A stretch of 20,170 nt of DNA from Deferribacteraceae bacterium (GTDB taxonomy: Bacteria > Chrysiogenota > Deferribacteres > Deferribacterales > JAISNW01): the NCBI GenBank assembly GCA_031278965.1, contig JAITJJ010000140.1, forward strand, positions 1-20,170. The letters run 5' to 3'. The translations under genes and the position numbers were made by a program. Below, one piece after another: positions 1 through 8,039 of this stretch. The notes below the pieces were generated by a model. That model saw only the letters and a list, made by a program, of their open reading frames with translations, made no database searches and was not told where the DNA came from. Every line of letters starts with the position of its first letter. Position 1 is the first letter of the stretch.

Positions 1-205
1 AGGGCCTCTTTGGAAAGATAAAGGTAAATATATAATAAGAATCATAATAATTTATTTGCAGGACAGCCTTTGCTCTCCTTTTTATTGACTTGTAGGGCAA
101 TAGAACGGGCAGCCCGCAGGCGGAGCAACTTGAACGAATGTGAAGGTAAATGCCCTTTATGTTGATTTCGCATACAAAAAAGGTAAGACGAAATATACTT
201 ATTTA

Positions 206-234
206 TTGCCATTTTCAGGTGATAATGCTATAAA
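206..234 (+). promoter_or_regulatory. Sigma-70-type promoter for tRNA-Ser and probably secA
   Basis: A TTGCCA -35 box (206-211) and a TATAAA -10 box (229-234) are separated by exactly 17 bases. The predicted start site falls a few bases before the tRNA at 245. Seen directly as a close consensus match in the right place. That it also drives secA is inferred from the absence of any terminator between the tRNA and secA. Confidence 0.7.
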
Positions 235-244
235 CACTCTTTCT

Positions 245-329
245 GGAGGAGTGCCGAAGCGGTCATAACGGCCTCGACTCGAAATCGAGTGTACCTCACG
301 GTCCGTGGGTTCGAATCCCACCTCCTCCG
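245..329 (+). tRNA. tRNA-Ser, anticodon CGA
   Basis: A complete cloverleaf can be drawn by eye. The acceptor stem GGAGGAG pairs with CTCCTCC, and the discriminator base is G. The anticodon stem CTCGA/TCGAG encloses the loop CTCGAAA, with anticodon CGA at 280-282, which reads the serine codon UCG. The T arm is GTGGG-TTCGAAT-CCCAC. The variable arm is long, as expected of a class II tRNA such as serine. The 3' CCA is not encoded (the sequence continues GCTG), so a CCA-adding enzyme must supply it. secA begins only 36 bases downstream, so 3' processing probably has to release the tRNA from a longer transcript. Confidence 0.95.
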
Positions 330-365
330 CTGTAAGAATATTATTAAGTTTGTTTGGAGGCTTCT

Positions 366-2924
366 TTGCTTAAATATATAAGCGACAAGATGATGGGTTC
401 CGCTCAGGAGCGTTATTTAAAGAGATTAAAACCCGTCATAAAGGAGATAAACTCCCTTGAACCACGTTTTAACGCATTAAGCGATTCGGAGCTCTATGCC
501 TGTTCCGCCGCTTTCCGTGAACGTCTTTCAAAGGGCGAAACTCTGAAAGATATTCTGCCGGAGGCGTTTGCCGCAGTGCGGGAGGCATCCCGCAGATTTC
601 TGAATATGCGGCACTATGACGTGCAGCTTATCGGCGGCATTGTTCTGCACTCCGGGCAGATCTCCGAGATGAAGACGGGAGAAGGGAAAACCCTCGTGGC
701 AACTCTCGCGCTCTACTTAAACGCATTGGAAGGGAAGGGAGCGCACCTTGTAACAGTGAACGATTATCTGGCACGGCGGGACGCTTCATGGATGGGTCCT
801 ATCTATATGAAGTTGGGGCTCTCTGTCGGAATTATTCAGCATGAGGCAAGCAAAAAACTTGTTTGGGCGGATGAGGCGGCGCTTGCAACCGAACTTGCCG
901 ATGTTACCCGCCAGGAGGCTTACCTTGCGGATATAACCTACGGAACTAACAATGAATTCGGTTTTGACTATCTGCGGGATAATATGAAGTATGAGTTTAA
1001 TACCTTTGTTCAGCGGGAACTTCACTATGCCATTGTGGACGAAGTGGACAGCATCCTCATAGACGAGGCACGGACACCCCTTATTATAAGCGGCCCCACA
1101 GAGGAATCCACAGATAAATACTACTTGATAAACAACGTAGTAAAAAATCTTAAACGCGATATTCACTACACGGTTGACGAAAAGCATAAAACCCCTTCCC
1201 TTAACGACGAGGGGATAAACTATGTGGAAAGCTCCATGAAGGTGGGCAACCTCTACGATGTAAAAAATGTTGACAATCTCCACTTTGTAAACAACGCTCT
1301 AAAGGCACATTCAGTCTTTAAGCTGGATGTGGACTATGTGGTGCAGAACGGTCAGGTTATTATTGTTGACGAATTTACCGGACGGAAGATGGAGGGGCGG
1401 CGCTTTTCAGACGGTCTCCATCAAGCTCTTGAAGCAAAGGAAGGAGTTATTATTCAGAACGAGAGTCAAACTCTCGCTTCCATTACCTTTCAAAACTACT
1501 TCCGCATGTATCATAAACTCGCCGGAATGACGGGGACAGCCCTAACCGAAGCAGAGGAATTCCGTCAGATTTACCGCTTGTCGGTGGTGAGTATTCCAAC
1601 TCATATGCCTATGATTCGGCGTGATATGCCAGATTTAATCTTTCGCACAGCTAAGGAGAAATATTTTGCTATCGCTCAAGAGATTGCCCGTCTTCACACA
1701 AAAGGGCAGCCTGTTCTTGTAGGGACAGTCTCCATAGAGAAGAGCGAGCTTATAAGCAAATACCTTTCCAAGATGAAGATTCCCCATGATGTGTTGAATG
1801 CCAAGAACCACGAGCGGGAAGCGGCGATAGTTGCGGGTGCGGGGAATATCGGCGCTGTCACCATTGCAACCAATATGGCGGGGCGGGGAACTGACATTAA
1901 GCTCCAAAAAGGGGTGTCGGAGCTGGGAGGGCTTTATATACTCGGCACCGAGCGGCATGAATCCCGCAGAATAGACAATCAGCTTCGCGGACGTTCAGGG
2001 CGGCAGGGGGATCCGGGGGAAAGCCGTTTCTATCTGAGTGTGGAGGATGATCTTCTCCGCATATTCGGAGCCGAGCGAATAGGCGGAGTTATGAACCGCC
2101 TGGGGATGAAGGAAGGCGAGCCGATAGAACATAGGCTTGTAAGCAGAGCCATTGAAGGGGCGCAAAAAAAGGTGGAGGCAATGCACTTTGAAGTGCGTAA
2201 ACACCTATTGGAATATGATAACGTGGCAAATCAACAGCGGCAGGTTATCTACGGGTTAAGGAGGGAGATTCTGACAGGTTCTGATGTTGATGCCCTTTTA
2301 AGAGAGTTTGCGGGGGAGATTGCCCTCAACCTCTATGATATTCATATTAAATATACAAAAGATAATGATGCGTATGCCGAGGAGATAGAAAAACTTTTGG
2401 GAGTTCGTCCGGTTTTTGAGGGTGTCCGCCCCGATAACCCGAAAGCATATAGTGATATTGTTTTAAAGCTCTTTGAAGAGCGGCTGGCTGTCCGTAAAGA
2501 GGTATTGTCCTCTCATTATGAGAACCTAAGCCGTTTTATCCTTATAAATGTGATAGATTCAAGGTGGAAAGAACACCTTTTGCAGATGGATTATCTTAGG
2601 GACAGCGTTGGTTTAAGGGGTTACGGTCAGAAAGATCCACTGATAGAGTATAAAAAAGAATCCTTTGGAATATTTTCCGATATGTATAGCCGTATCCAAA
2701 CTGAAAGCGTCGGTATTATAATGCATGTGCAGATACGCCAGAACGAAGAGATTATGAACCGCCGCCGCGAACAGAAAGTGCGGGAAGAACGCAAAGATAT
2801 ATTCGCCGAAGGCGGGGAAGCTAAAAGGCAGGAACCTATGAGGCGCAGCACCCCTAAAGTGGGGCGCAACGATCCCTGTCCCTGCGGAAGCGGGAAAAAA
2901 TATAAAAACTGTCACGGAAGTTAA
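366..2924 (+). CDS. secA: Protein translocase ATPase subunit SecA
   Basis: SecA is the cytoplasmic and peripheral-membrane ATPase that drives preproteins through the SecYEG channel. The sequence shows the Walker A motif MKTGEGKT near residue 105, the DEVD Walker B box near residue 225, the helicase-like second nucleotide-binding fold with GRGTD and RGRSGRQGD, and a C-terminal zinc-binding tail with the pattern C-x-C-x8-C-H that contacts SecB or ribosomes in characterised SecAs. About 852 residues is normal length. The frame stays open upstream to a TTG at 354, but that codon overlaps the Shine-Dalgarno GGAGG (356-360). The TTG at 366 lies 5 bases after the Shine-Dalgarno and gives the family-typical N-terminus MLKYISDKMMG, so I choose it. 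The gene follows tRNA-Ser and converges on a permease gene 3 bases away. Confidence 0.97.
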   Translation: MLKYISDKMMGSAQERYLKRLKPVIKEINSLEPRFNALSDSELYACSAAFRERLSKGETLKDILPEAFAAVREASRRFLNMRHYDVQLIGGIVLHSGQISEMKTGEGKTLVATLALYLNALEGKGAHLVTVNDYLARRDASWMGPIYMKLGLSVGIIQHEASKKLVWADEAALATELADVTRQEAYLADITYGTNNEFGFDYLRDNMKYEFNTFVQRELHYAIVDEVDSILIDEARTPLIISGPTEESTDKYYLINNVVKNLKRDIHYTVDEKHKTPSLNDEGINYVESSMKVGNLYDVKNVDNLHFVNNALKAHSVFKLDVDYVVQNGQVIIVDEFTGRKMEGRRFSDGLHQALEAKEGVIIQNESQTLASITFQNYFRMYHKLAGMTGTALTEAEEFRQIYRLSVVSIPTHMPMIRRDMPDLIFRTAKEKYFAIAQEIARLHTKGQPVLVGTVSIEKSELISKYLSKMKIPHDVLNAKNHEREAAIVAGAGNIGAVTIATNMAGRGTDIKLQKGVSELGGLYILGTERHESRRIDNQLRGRSGRQGDPGESRFYLSVEDDLLRIFGAERIGGVMNRLGMKEGEPIEHRLVSRAIEGAQKKVEAMHFEVRKHLLEYDNVANQQRQVIYGLRREILTGSDVDALLREFAGEIALNLYDIHIKYTKDNDAYAEEIEKLLGVRPVFEGVRPDNPKAYSDIVLKLFEERLAVRKEVLSSHYENLSRFILINVIDSRWKEHLLQMDYLRDSVGLRGYGQKDPLIEYKKESFGIFSDMYSRIQTESVGIIMHVQIRQNEEIMNRRREQKVREERKDIFAEGGEAKRQEPMRRSTPKVGRNDPCPCGSGKKYKNCHGS

Positions 2925-2927
2925 GAT

Positions 2928-3872
2928 TTAAAGAACCGTTTTTCTCCTGTTTTTAGCCAGCAGGAATATGAAGAAAGGACCGCCTAATATGGAAGTAAGC
3001 ACCCCCACTGGGATCTCGGCGGGAAATATTATTATCCGCGCTGCAGTATCGCAGAGGGTGAGAAATCCGCCGCCAAAGAGGAAGGCAACCGGCGCCAGCC
3101 TCTGGTGCGAACTCCCCACCAGAATCCTTGCCATATGAGGCGCCATCATCCCCACAAAACCTATGGGTCCGGTTATGGAAACAACTGTGGCAAGCACAAG
3201 GGATGTCATAATGAAGAGGGTTATCTTCAACTTGCCTACATCTGCCCCGCGACTCTGGGCGGTGCTTTCGCCCAAAGTCAATAGATCAAGGTGTCTTCTA
3301 AGAAATAGGGTTATAATAAAGGTTGCAACCACCGCAATCAGCACCGGAGGGAGAATCTCCGCAGAGGCGGTTTCAAGCCCTCCTATCATGAACCTTATCA
3401 CCATTAGGGTGCTTGCGTAGCTTGAGATATACTGGATAAAGATTATCAGAGACGAGAAGGTGAAGTTTACCGCAACACCCGCAAGCAGGAGGGAGTTTCC
3501 GAAATTCCCCGCAGCGTATACCAGAAGCATTGTTAAAATTGCGCCGATAAAAGCAAATACGGATGCTCCGCCCGCAAAGGGAACGGAGAGGACAAAAAAG
3601 ATTGCCGCCCCAAGCGATGCTCCGCTCGCCACCCCCAATGTATAGGGTGTGGCAAGGGGATTGCGGAAAAGCGCCTGAAAGATCATCCCGCACAAGGAGA
3701 GAGCGGCGCCCGCAAGGTAGCTTAAAAGAACTCGCGGAACCCTAATCCTCCAAAATATCTCACCCCCTGCCCCGGATAATATTTCCGAAGGGGCAAGAAT
3801 ATCCTTCCCTAAAAACGGGGCTATTATTAAAATTCCGAGCGACACGGCGGATATTATAAATGCGTTCCTCAT
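2928..3872 (-). CDS. btuC: FecCD/BtuC-family ABC transporter permease
   Basis: Integral membrane permease of an importer for cobalamin, haem or ferric siderophores (FecCD family, PF01032). The 314-residue product is highly hydrophobic, with roughly nine or ten membrane segments. It carries the family's conserved stretches PRVLLSYLAGAALSLCGMIF near residue 50 and GPIGFVGMMAPHMARILVG near residue 235, the latter forming the loop that couples to the ATPase. The start overlaps the ATPase stop codon as ATGA, so translation is probably coupled. It is last in the nth-btuF-btuD-btuC run, and its stop lies 3 bases from the stop of the convergent secA. The symbol reflects the cobalamin-like binding protein; the actual substrate is inferred, and iron-siderophore or haem uptake remains possible. 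Confidence 0.88.
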   Translation of the reverse strand: MRNAFIISAVSLGILIIAPFLGKDILAPSEILSGAGGEIFWRIRVPRVLLSYLAGAALSLCGMIFQALFRNPLATPYTLGVASGASLGAAIFFVLSVPFAGGASVFAFIGAILTMLLVYAAGNFGNSLLLAGVAVNFTFSSLIIFIQYISSYASTLMVIRFMIGGLETASAEILPPVLIAVVATFIITLFLRRHLDLLTLGESTAQSRGADVGKLKITLFIMTSLVLATVVSITGPIGFVGMMAPHMARILVGSSHQRLAPVAFLFGGGFLTLCDTAARIIIFPAEIPVGVLTSILGGPFFIFLLAKNRRKTVL

Positions 3873-4642
3873 TTTGCGGGCACCAGTTGGAGAGTTTGAT
3901 CCGCCGGATGGTATACCTTATGAAAACGCATATCAAAGAGGGTGTCTATGAGTTCATTATCTAAAATATATTTCACGCTGCTTTCATGAAAAAAGATCGC
4001 TCCGTTCTTGAATCCCGCAAAGTCAGAACCGAAAAGGAGCGCCTGATTAACATCGTGGGTCACCATGATGACCGTGATTCCGCTCTGATAGATTCTTTGC
4101 AGCAAGAGCAGAATTTCCACCGCTCCTTTGGGATCCAAATATACGGTTGGTTCATCCAATAAGATGACCTGCGGACTCTGCGCCAGAGCGGAGGCGAGCA
4201 TTACCCTGCGCATCTCCCCGCCTGAAAGGGTGGAAATATCACGATCTCTTAACCCCTCTGTTCCGGTTAGGGCGAGGGCTTTGTCTATCTCGTCCCGATC
4301 GGTTTTGGTGAGGCTTCCGAAAAGGTTCATATACGCGAAACGCGCCGTTATTAGGTATTCCTCTGTGGTAAGGCGGGTCTCAAAGGGGGCGAATTGGGGA
4401 ACATAGCTTAAAATGCGGGCAAGCTCCCGTCTTTTATAAGAAGCAAGCTCTTTTCCAAAGAGGAGAATTCCGCCCTCAGAAGGTTTTATCAAGCCGTCTA
4501 TCAACTTTAATAGGGTGGTTTTCCCCGCGCCGGATGCTCCCATAACGCAAAGCATACACGATCCTCCCACAGAGAGATTAACCCCTTTTAAAGTTTGCCT
4601 TCCGCCTATTTCAAAACAAACTCCCTGCAGCTCAAGAACCAT
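3869..4642 (-). CDS. btuD: ABC transporter ATP-binding protein, BtuD/FecE type
   Basis: Cytoplasmic ATPase energising the adjacent BtuC-like permease. All ABC motifs are present in order: Walker A GASGAGKTT near residue 38, the Q-loop YVPQF, the signature LSGGEMRR, Walker B VILLDEP and the H-loop VTHD. The frame is open to 4675, but the ATG at 4642 is the better start: it is preceded by GAAGG 8 bases upstream and gives MVLELQGVCFEIGG, which matches usual family N-termini. With this start the gene is 257 residues and overlaps the upstream binding-protein gene by 11 bases and the downstream permease by 4. Such tight packing suggests one operon with coupled translation. Confidence 0.9.
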   Translation of the reverse strand: MVLELQGVCFEIGGRQTLKGVNLSVGGSCMLCVMGASGAGKTTLLKLIDGLIKPSEGGILLFGKELASYKRRELARILSYVPQFAPFETRLTTEEYLITARFAYMNLFGSLTKTDRDEIDKALALTGTEGLRDRDISTLSGGEMRRVMLASALAQSPQVILLDEPTVYLDPKGAVEILLLLQRIYQSGITVIMVTHDVNQALLFGSDFAGFKNGAIFFHESSVKYILDNELIDTLFDMRFHKVYHPADQTLQLVPAK

Positions 4643-5492
4643 CGGTAAAACCTTCTGGATGTATACAGCGGGCAAAACTCTCTAAAAGAACGGGGAAGCG
4701 GGGACCGGGCGTAAAGCCGAAAGATCCGGATACCGTGCAAATTCCATCCTCTGTTTCCCTATTTACGCCGTCTTGATACGAAAGCGCAATAATCAGATCC
4801 GGTTTTACCCAACGCAGCCCCTCTCTTGATATTGTGGTATACGGTGCGTTTTTAGCAAAGGGGTTTTCAGCATTAAGCAATTTTAACGCCTCGCTGTAAA
4901 AGCCATCGCTGCCAGCCACTACAAAACGCCCTCCTTCCCTTGATACCGCCACCAATACCTTTTTCGGCGGATAAGCCGCCGCTCTCTCTCTTATGGAGGC
5001 GATCCTCGTATTCAAGCTCTCAGCTATACCGGAACTGTCTTTCCCAACGGCGTCTCCGATAAGGGAAAATGATTGCATTACCCCTTCAAAATTGCTGTGG
5101 TTTACAGTTAAATAATTTATGCCGAGCGCTTTAAGGCGTGCGGAAACATCTCTCTGGAGTTCTGAAAGAATCACAATATCCGGCGATAGGGTTAAAACCC
5201 CCTCATAGTTTACGTCAAAGAGCCCTCCTAATTCCGGTTTCTCCTTGACCTCAGCAGGGTATGCGCAGTAACGGGTTCTCCCTTTCACCATATCCCCCGC
5301 GCCGATAAAATATAATATTTCCGTCACACTTGGGGTTAGGGAGATAATGCGCAAATCCTTATTTCCCCTCCCGTCTGCCGATTCTGTTATCAACCCGGCA
5401 GATGGGCTCTCTTTTAAGGCAAAAATAACCCCAACAGTCAGCAAAAAGATGACTGCCGCCGTTATCAGAGAGGTGAGAGCTTTCAATTCCAT
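4632..5492 (-). CDS. btuF: Cobalamin-type periplasmic binding protein (BtuF-like)
   Basis: Substrate-binding component of the adjacent importer (periplasmic binding protein family 2, PF01497). The mature part begins with ISLTPSVTEILYFIGAG and continues with GRTRYCAYP and a following ELGG, the pattern seen in BtuF-like cobalamin binders; the family is well known to capture corrinoids, haem or siderophores outside the inner membrane. The chosen ATG at 5492 gives MELKALTSLITAAVIFLL, a strong N-terminal hydrophobic segment. There is no cysteine lipobox, so the protein looks either cleaved and soluble or anchored by the uncleaved helix, unlike the many lipoproteins in this family. The frame extends upstream to 5528, but that would overlap nth. 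No cobalamin riboswitch is visible upstream, so the corrinoid assignment rests on protein similarity only. Confidence 0.82.
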   Translation of the reverse strand: MELKALTSLITAAVIFLLTVGVIFALKESPSAGLITESADGRGNKDLRIISLTPSVTEILYFIGAGDMVKGRTRYCAYPAEVKEKPELGGLFDVNYEGVLTLSPDIVILSELQRDVSARLKALGINYLTVNHSNFEGVMQSFSLIGDAVGKDSSGIAESLNTRIASIRERAAAYPPKKVLVAVSREGGRFVVAGSDGFYSEALKLLNAENPFAKNAPYTTISREGLRWVKPDLIIALSYQDGVNRETEDGICTVSGSFGFTPGPRFPVLLESFARCIHPEGFTDGS

Positions 5493-5497
5493 ACATT

Positions 5498-6154
5498 CTA
5501 TACCACTCGGCTTAATTCTGGCAAACATACTTCACAGTGGGGAGATCGGGCTGTGCAAAGCTCTCTCCCAAGCAGGATAACCTGATGGGAAAAATCTGTC
5601 CAACGGCTTTTATTTACTAGCTTTACAAGTTCAGTCTCCACTTTGAAGGGATCTAACGAATCAGCAAAAGAGAGCTTATTGGATATTCTAAGCACATGGG
5701 TATCAACCACCATAGCGGGAATGCCAAAGGCGTTTCCCAAGAGAACATTGGCAGTCTTCCGACCAACGCCGGGAAGTTTCTCCAGATCAGTTAGAGTATT
5801 CGGTATCTCGCCTCTGTGACGCTCAATAACCGCTTTTGCCATATGAACCAGAGATTTTGCCTTGTTATGATAAAATCCGGTAGATTTTATGATCTCCTCC
5901 ACCCTAAGCATATCCGCCTCTGAGAGTGCCTCTGGATTCGGATACTCTTTAAAGAGAAACGGCGTAACCTTATTTACCTGCTTATCTGTGCATTGGGCGG
6001 AGAGGATTGTGGCACAGAGAAGCTCATAAGGGTTCTTATGGATAAGGGCGCAGGACGGGTTGGGGTAGCGCTTTCCAATAAAGCCTAAAAACCGCTCAAC
6101 CCGTTGGGAAAGCCCCGGGCAGATTGAAACAAAAGGGCAATCAGTGAACTTCAT
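5498..6154 (-). CDS. nth: Endonuclease III (DNA glycosylase/AP lyase)
   Basis: Base-excision repair enzyme removing oxidised pyrimidines. The 218 residues match the family's usual length. The helix-hairpin-helix LPGVGRKTA places the catalytic lysine at residue 133, and VVDTHV places the catalytic aspartate at 151. The C-terminal iron-sulfur motif is incomplete. Cysteines 200, 207 and 210 keep the C-x6-C-x2-C spacing, but the fourth ligand, expected at residue 216, is arginine and the protein ends two residues later. The start ATG at 6154 is preceded by a strong GGAGG at an unusually long distance (about 16 bases), with no in-frame start codon in between. The gene heads a run with btuFDC, 5 bases from the next start, which is not an obvious functional partnership. 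Confidence 0.92.
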   Translation of the reverse strand: MKFTDCPFVSICPGLSQRVERFLGFIGKRYPNPSCALIHKNPYELLCATILSAQCTDKQVNKVTPFLFKEYPNPEALSEADMLRVEEIIKSTGFYHNKAKSLVHMAKAVIERHRGEIPNTLTDLEKLPGVGRKTANVLLGNAFGIPAMVVDTHVLRISNKLSFADSLDPFKVETELVKLVNKSRWTDFSHQVILLGRELCTARSPHCEVCLPELSRVV

Positions 6155-6185
6155 ATAATTGGCTTGCTCACCTCCGACAAAGCTA

Positions 6186-6214
6186 TCTATAACACCGAAT
6201 CGGAATTATCGCAA
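6186..6214 (-). promoter_or_regulatory. Candidate promoter for nth-btuFDC
   Basis: Reading the minus strand, TTGCGA (6214-6209) and TATAGA (6191-6186) are 17 bases apart, about 30 bases before the nth start. This would separate nth-btuFDC transcription from the upstream polyferredoxin gene across a 283-base gap. The match is fair, not perfect. The gap also contains an inverted repeat GTCTGTT/AACAGAC (6334-6340 and 6353-6359) with no T-run after it. Confidence 0.45.
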
Positions 6215-6437
6215 TAGACCGAGCGCCAATGTGCTGACAATATTCTTTTTCTGGAACAATCCGCAAAATTGCATTTTCAAGAGGAATAAAGCGGCTTTCT
6301 ATCCAGGCCACAGGCAGCATATGGGGAAAGAGCGTCTGTTAAGCTTGGAAAAAACAGACATTGAAAAAGGCGAACCATTTCGGTATGAATAGGCTACCTT
6401 TAACGATAGGCTTTCTAAAAGAACACTTTTCCAATTC

Positions 6438-8039
6438 CTATAAAAATCCCGGCGGCAAACTGTTTTCATCATTATAATCCTCGCTTTCAACCGGCGGTGT
6501 AACTATGGCTTTTTCCGCAATCTTTAGGTCAAGCCCCGCTTCAAGAGATGCCGTGATATAATCTCTTGTATAAATGCGGAGTTCTCCGTTCGGTTCAACT
6601 ATCACCGCCGGAATATTTGCCGGGCAGCTGTGTTCACATGCCCCGCAGCCGAAACAACGGTTGGGCTCCACCTTTGGAACGCTGGATTTATAGCCTGCCT
6701 CCGGATCAAGTTTAAGTGCGTTATACGGGCAGACCTCCTGACATACAACGCACGCCTTATCCTCCGCCCAAGCGATGCACCGCTCCTTTATTACCCTTGC
6801 GGTACCTATTTTGGCGTGTTGTTTGTTCGGCAGATCAACAGCTTGAATCGCCCTTGTAGGGCACGCTGCAGAGCAAACGGCGCAGGTTGCCTCACAGTTG
6901 CCGCGCCTTGGCACCAGGATCGGCGAAAAGAGAGCCAGACTCCCAGCTTCAAGCCCCAGCGGCTGCAATCCGTTGGTGGGACAGGCTGCTACGCACTCAC
7001 CGCACCGGATGCACCTTGCCAGAAAATCTTTTTCTGGGAGAGCTGCGGGGGGGCGGATTAAGCCGGCGTAAATTACCTTTCCGCGCTCCGTGGGGTTAAA
7101 TACCGTTGAGGCGAGCTCGTTTACGCTTAGATTTGCGGCGGAGGCTCCGAAAACCGCTCCGCTTAAAAGGGTTCTCCTTGATATTCCGGACAAAACCCGC
7201 TGTCCGTATGAAAAGCCACATTCTTTTCCATTTGCGGTAAAACCGAAACTCACCGCTTTTGATGGACACACCCGCACGCACTCTTTACACGAGATGCATT
7301 CAGATACTGCATAATCTTTATGATTCTTTACGGCGTGCATCGGGCAGCGTCTGTCGCATAAACCACAATCTGTGCAATCCCCGTTCACCCGCCTGCGGTA
7401 AGGCGCTTTTAATGACAACAGCCCCATAAAAGCTCCGGACGGGCATATATATTTGCACCAAAATCGGCGGGTGTTCCGGGAAAAGAAGAATATAAAGGCT
7501 ATTATGAAAAAGATGGCAAATATTGATGAAACGCGCATGATATGCAGCGTCGCATATCCAAACCATCCAAAATGCTCCTGCATAAAAGCCATAACCGCAA
7601 AGACAGGCACCTTTATGAACGGATATACTACAAGTCCGTAAAATCTTGTGGCGATGCTTATGGGGAGGAGATGAAATCCTAGATTTATCCCGAATGCGGC
7701 GCTTGTCGCCGCGGCTGCCATAAATATATAGCGGAGCTTAACGAACCGTCGGTATACATCGTTTCTCTTATTATAAAAGAAATCTATTAAATCCTGCGTT
7801 ACTCCCAACGGGCATACATATCCGCAGAATATGCGCCCGAAAAAGAGAGTTGCAAGGATGGTAAAGAGGGCTAAGATCATCTCAAAAGAGATATACCGCC
7901 CGGCAAGCGCAGTAATGGAGGCGGAAAAGGGATCAAGCCTTAAATAGGTTTCATTTACTATTTTAAGGGGGAGGAGGAATATCAGAAATACAAAGAGGGC
8001 AAGGGAGATGCCCTGTATAACCCTTTTATAGCTTCTCAC
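6438..8039 (-). CDS. Membrane polyferredoxin, NapH-like/NapG-like fusion
   Basis: The 533-residue protein joins two known electron-transfer types. Residues 1-210 resemble NapH: several membrane helices carrying CGYVCPLG (from residue 72) and CKYICPSGA (from 195). Residues 222-260 hold two 4Fe-4S ferredoxin motifs, CTDCGLCDRRCP and CISCKECVRVCP. Residues 287-310 show SRRTLLSGAVFGAS, resembling a twin-arginine leader, followed by a NapG/MauM-like domain with four more cysteine clusters, the first CIRCGECVAACP and the last CFGCGACEHSCP. NapH and NapG pass electrons from quinol toward periplasmic nitrate reductase in known systems, but no nap genes are nearby, so the acceptor is unknown. The start is GTG at 8039, immediately preceded in frame by TAA, so no longer form exists. 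It overlaps the upstream DUF362 gene by 14 bases, implying translational coupling. Confidence 0.85.
   Translation of the reverse strand: MRSYKRVIQGISLALFVFLIFLLPLKIVNETYLRLDPFSASITALAGRYISFEMILALFTILATLFFGRIFCGYVCPLGVTQDLIDFFYNKRNDVYRRFVKLRYIFMAAAATSAAFGINLGFHLLPISIATRFYGLVVYPFIKVPVFAVMAFMQEHFGWFGYATLHIMRVSSIFAIFFIIAFIFFFSRNTRRFWCKYICPSGAFMGLLSLKAPYRRRVNGDCTDCGLCDRRCPMHAVKNHKDYAVSECISCKECVRVCPSKAVSFGFTANGKECGFSYGQRVLSGISRRTLLSGAVFGASAANLSVNELASTVFNPTERGKVIYAGLIRPPAALPEKDFLARCIRCGECVAACPTNGLQPLGLEAGSLALFSPILVPRRGNCEATCAVCSAACPTRAIQAVDLPNKQHAKIGTARVIKERCIAWAEDKACVVCQEVCPYNALKLDPEAGYKSSVPKVEPNRCFGCGACEHSCPANIPAVIVEPNGELRIYTRDYITASLEAGLDLKIAEKAIVTPPVESEDYNDENSLPPGFL

Noticed and set aside
106..116. 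CGGGC-A-GCCCG palindrome upstream of the tRNA promoter
   Set aside because: It is a single short GC palindrome without a T-run or second copy; too little to call an operator or terminator.
786..1283. 165-codon open frame opposite secA
   Set aside because: It is antisense to conserved SecA sequence, with no start signal.
6155..6437. Possible cobalamin riboswitch upstream of nth-btuFDC
   Set aside because: I looked on the minus strand for the conserved B12-box and core segments and found none; only a short 7-bp inverted repeat and a promoter-like pair are present.
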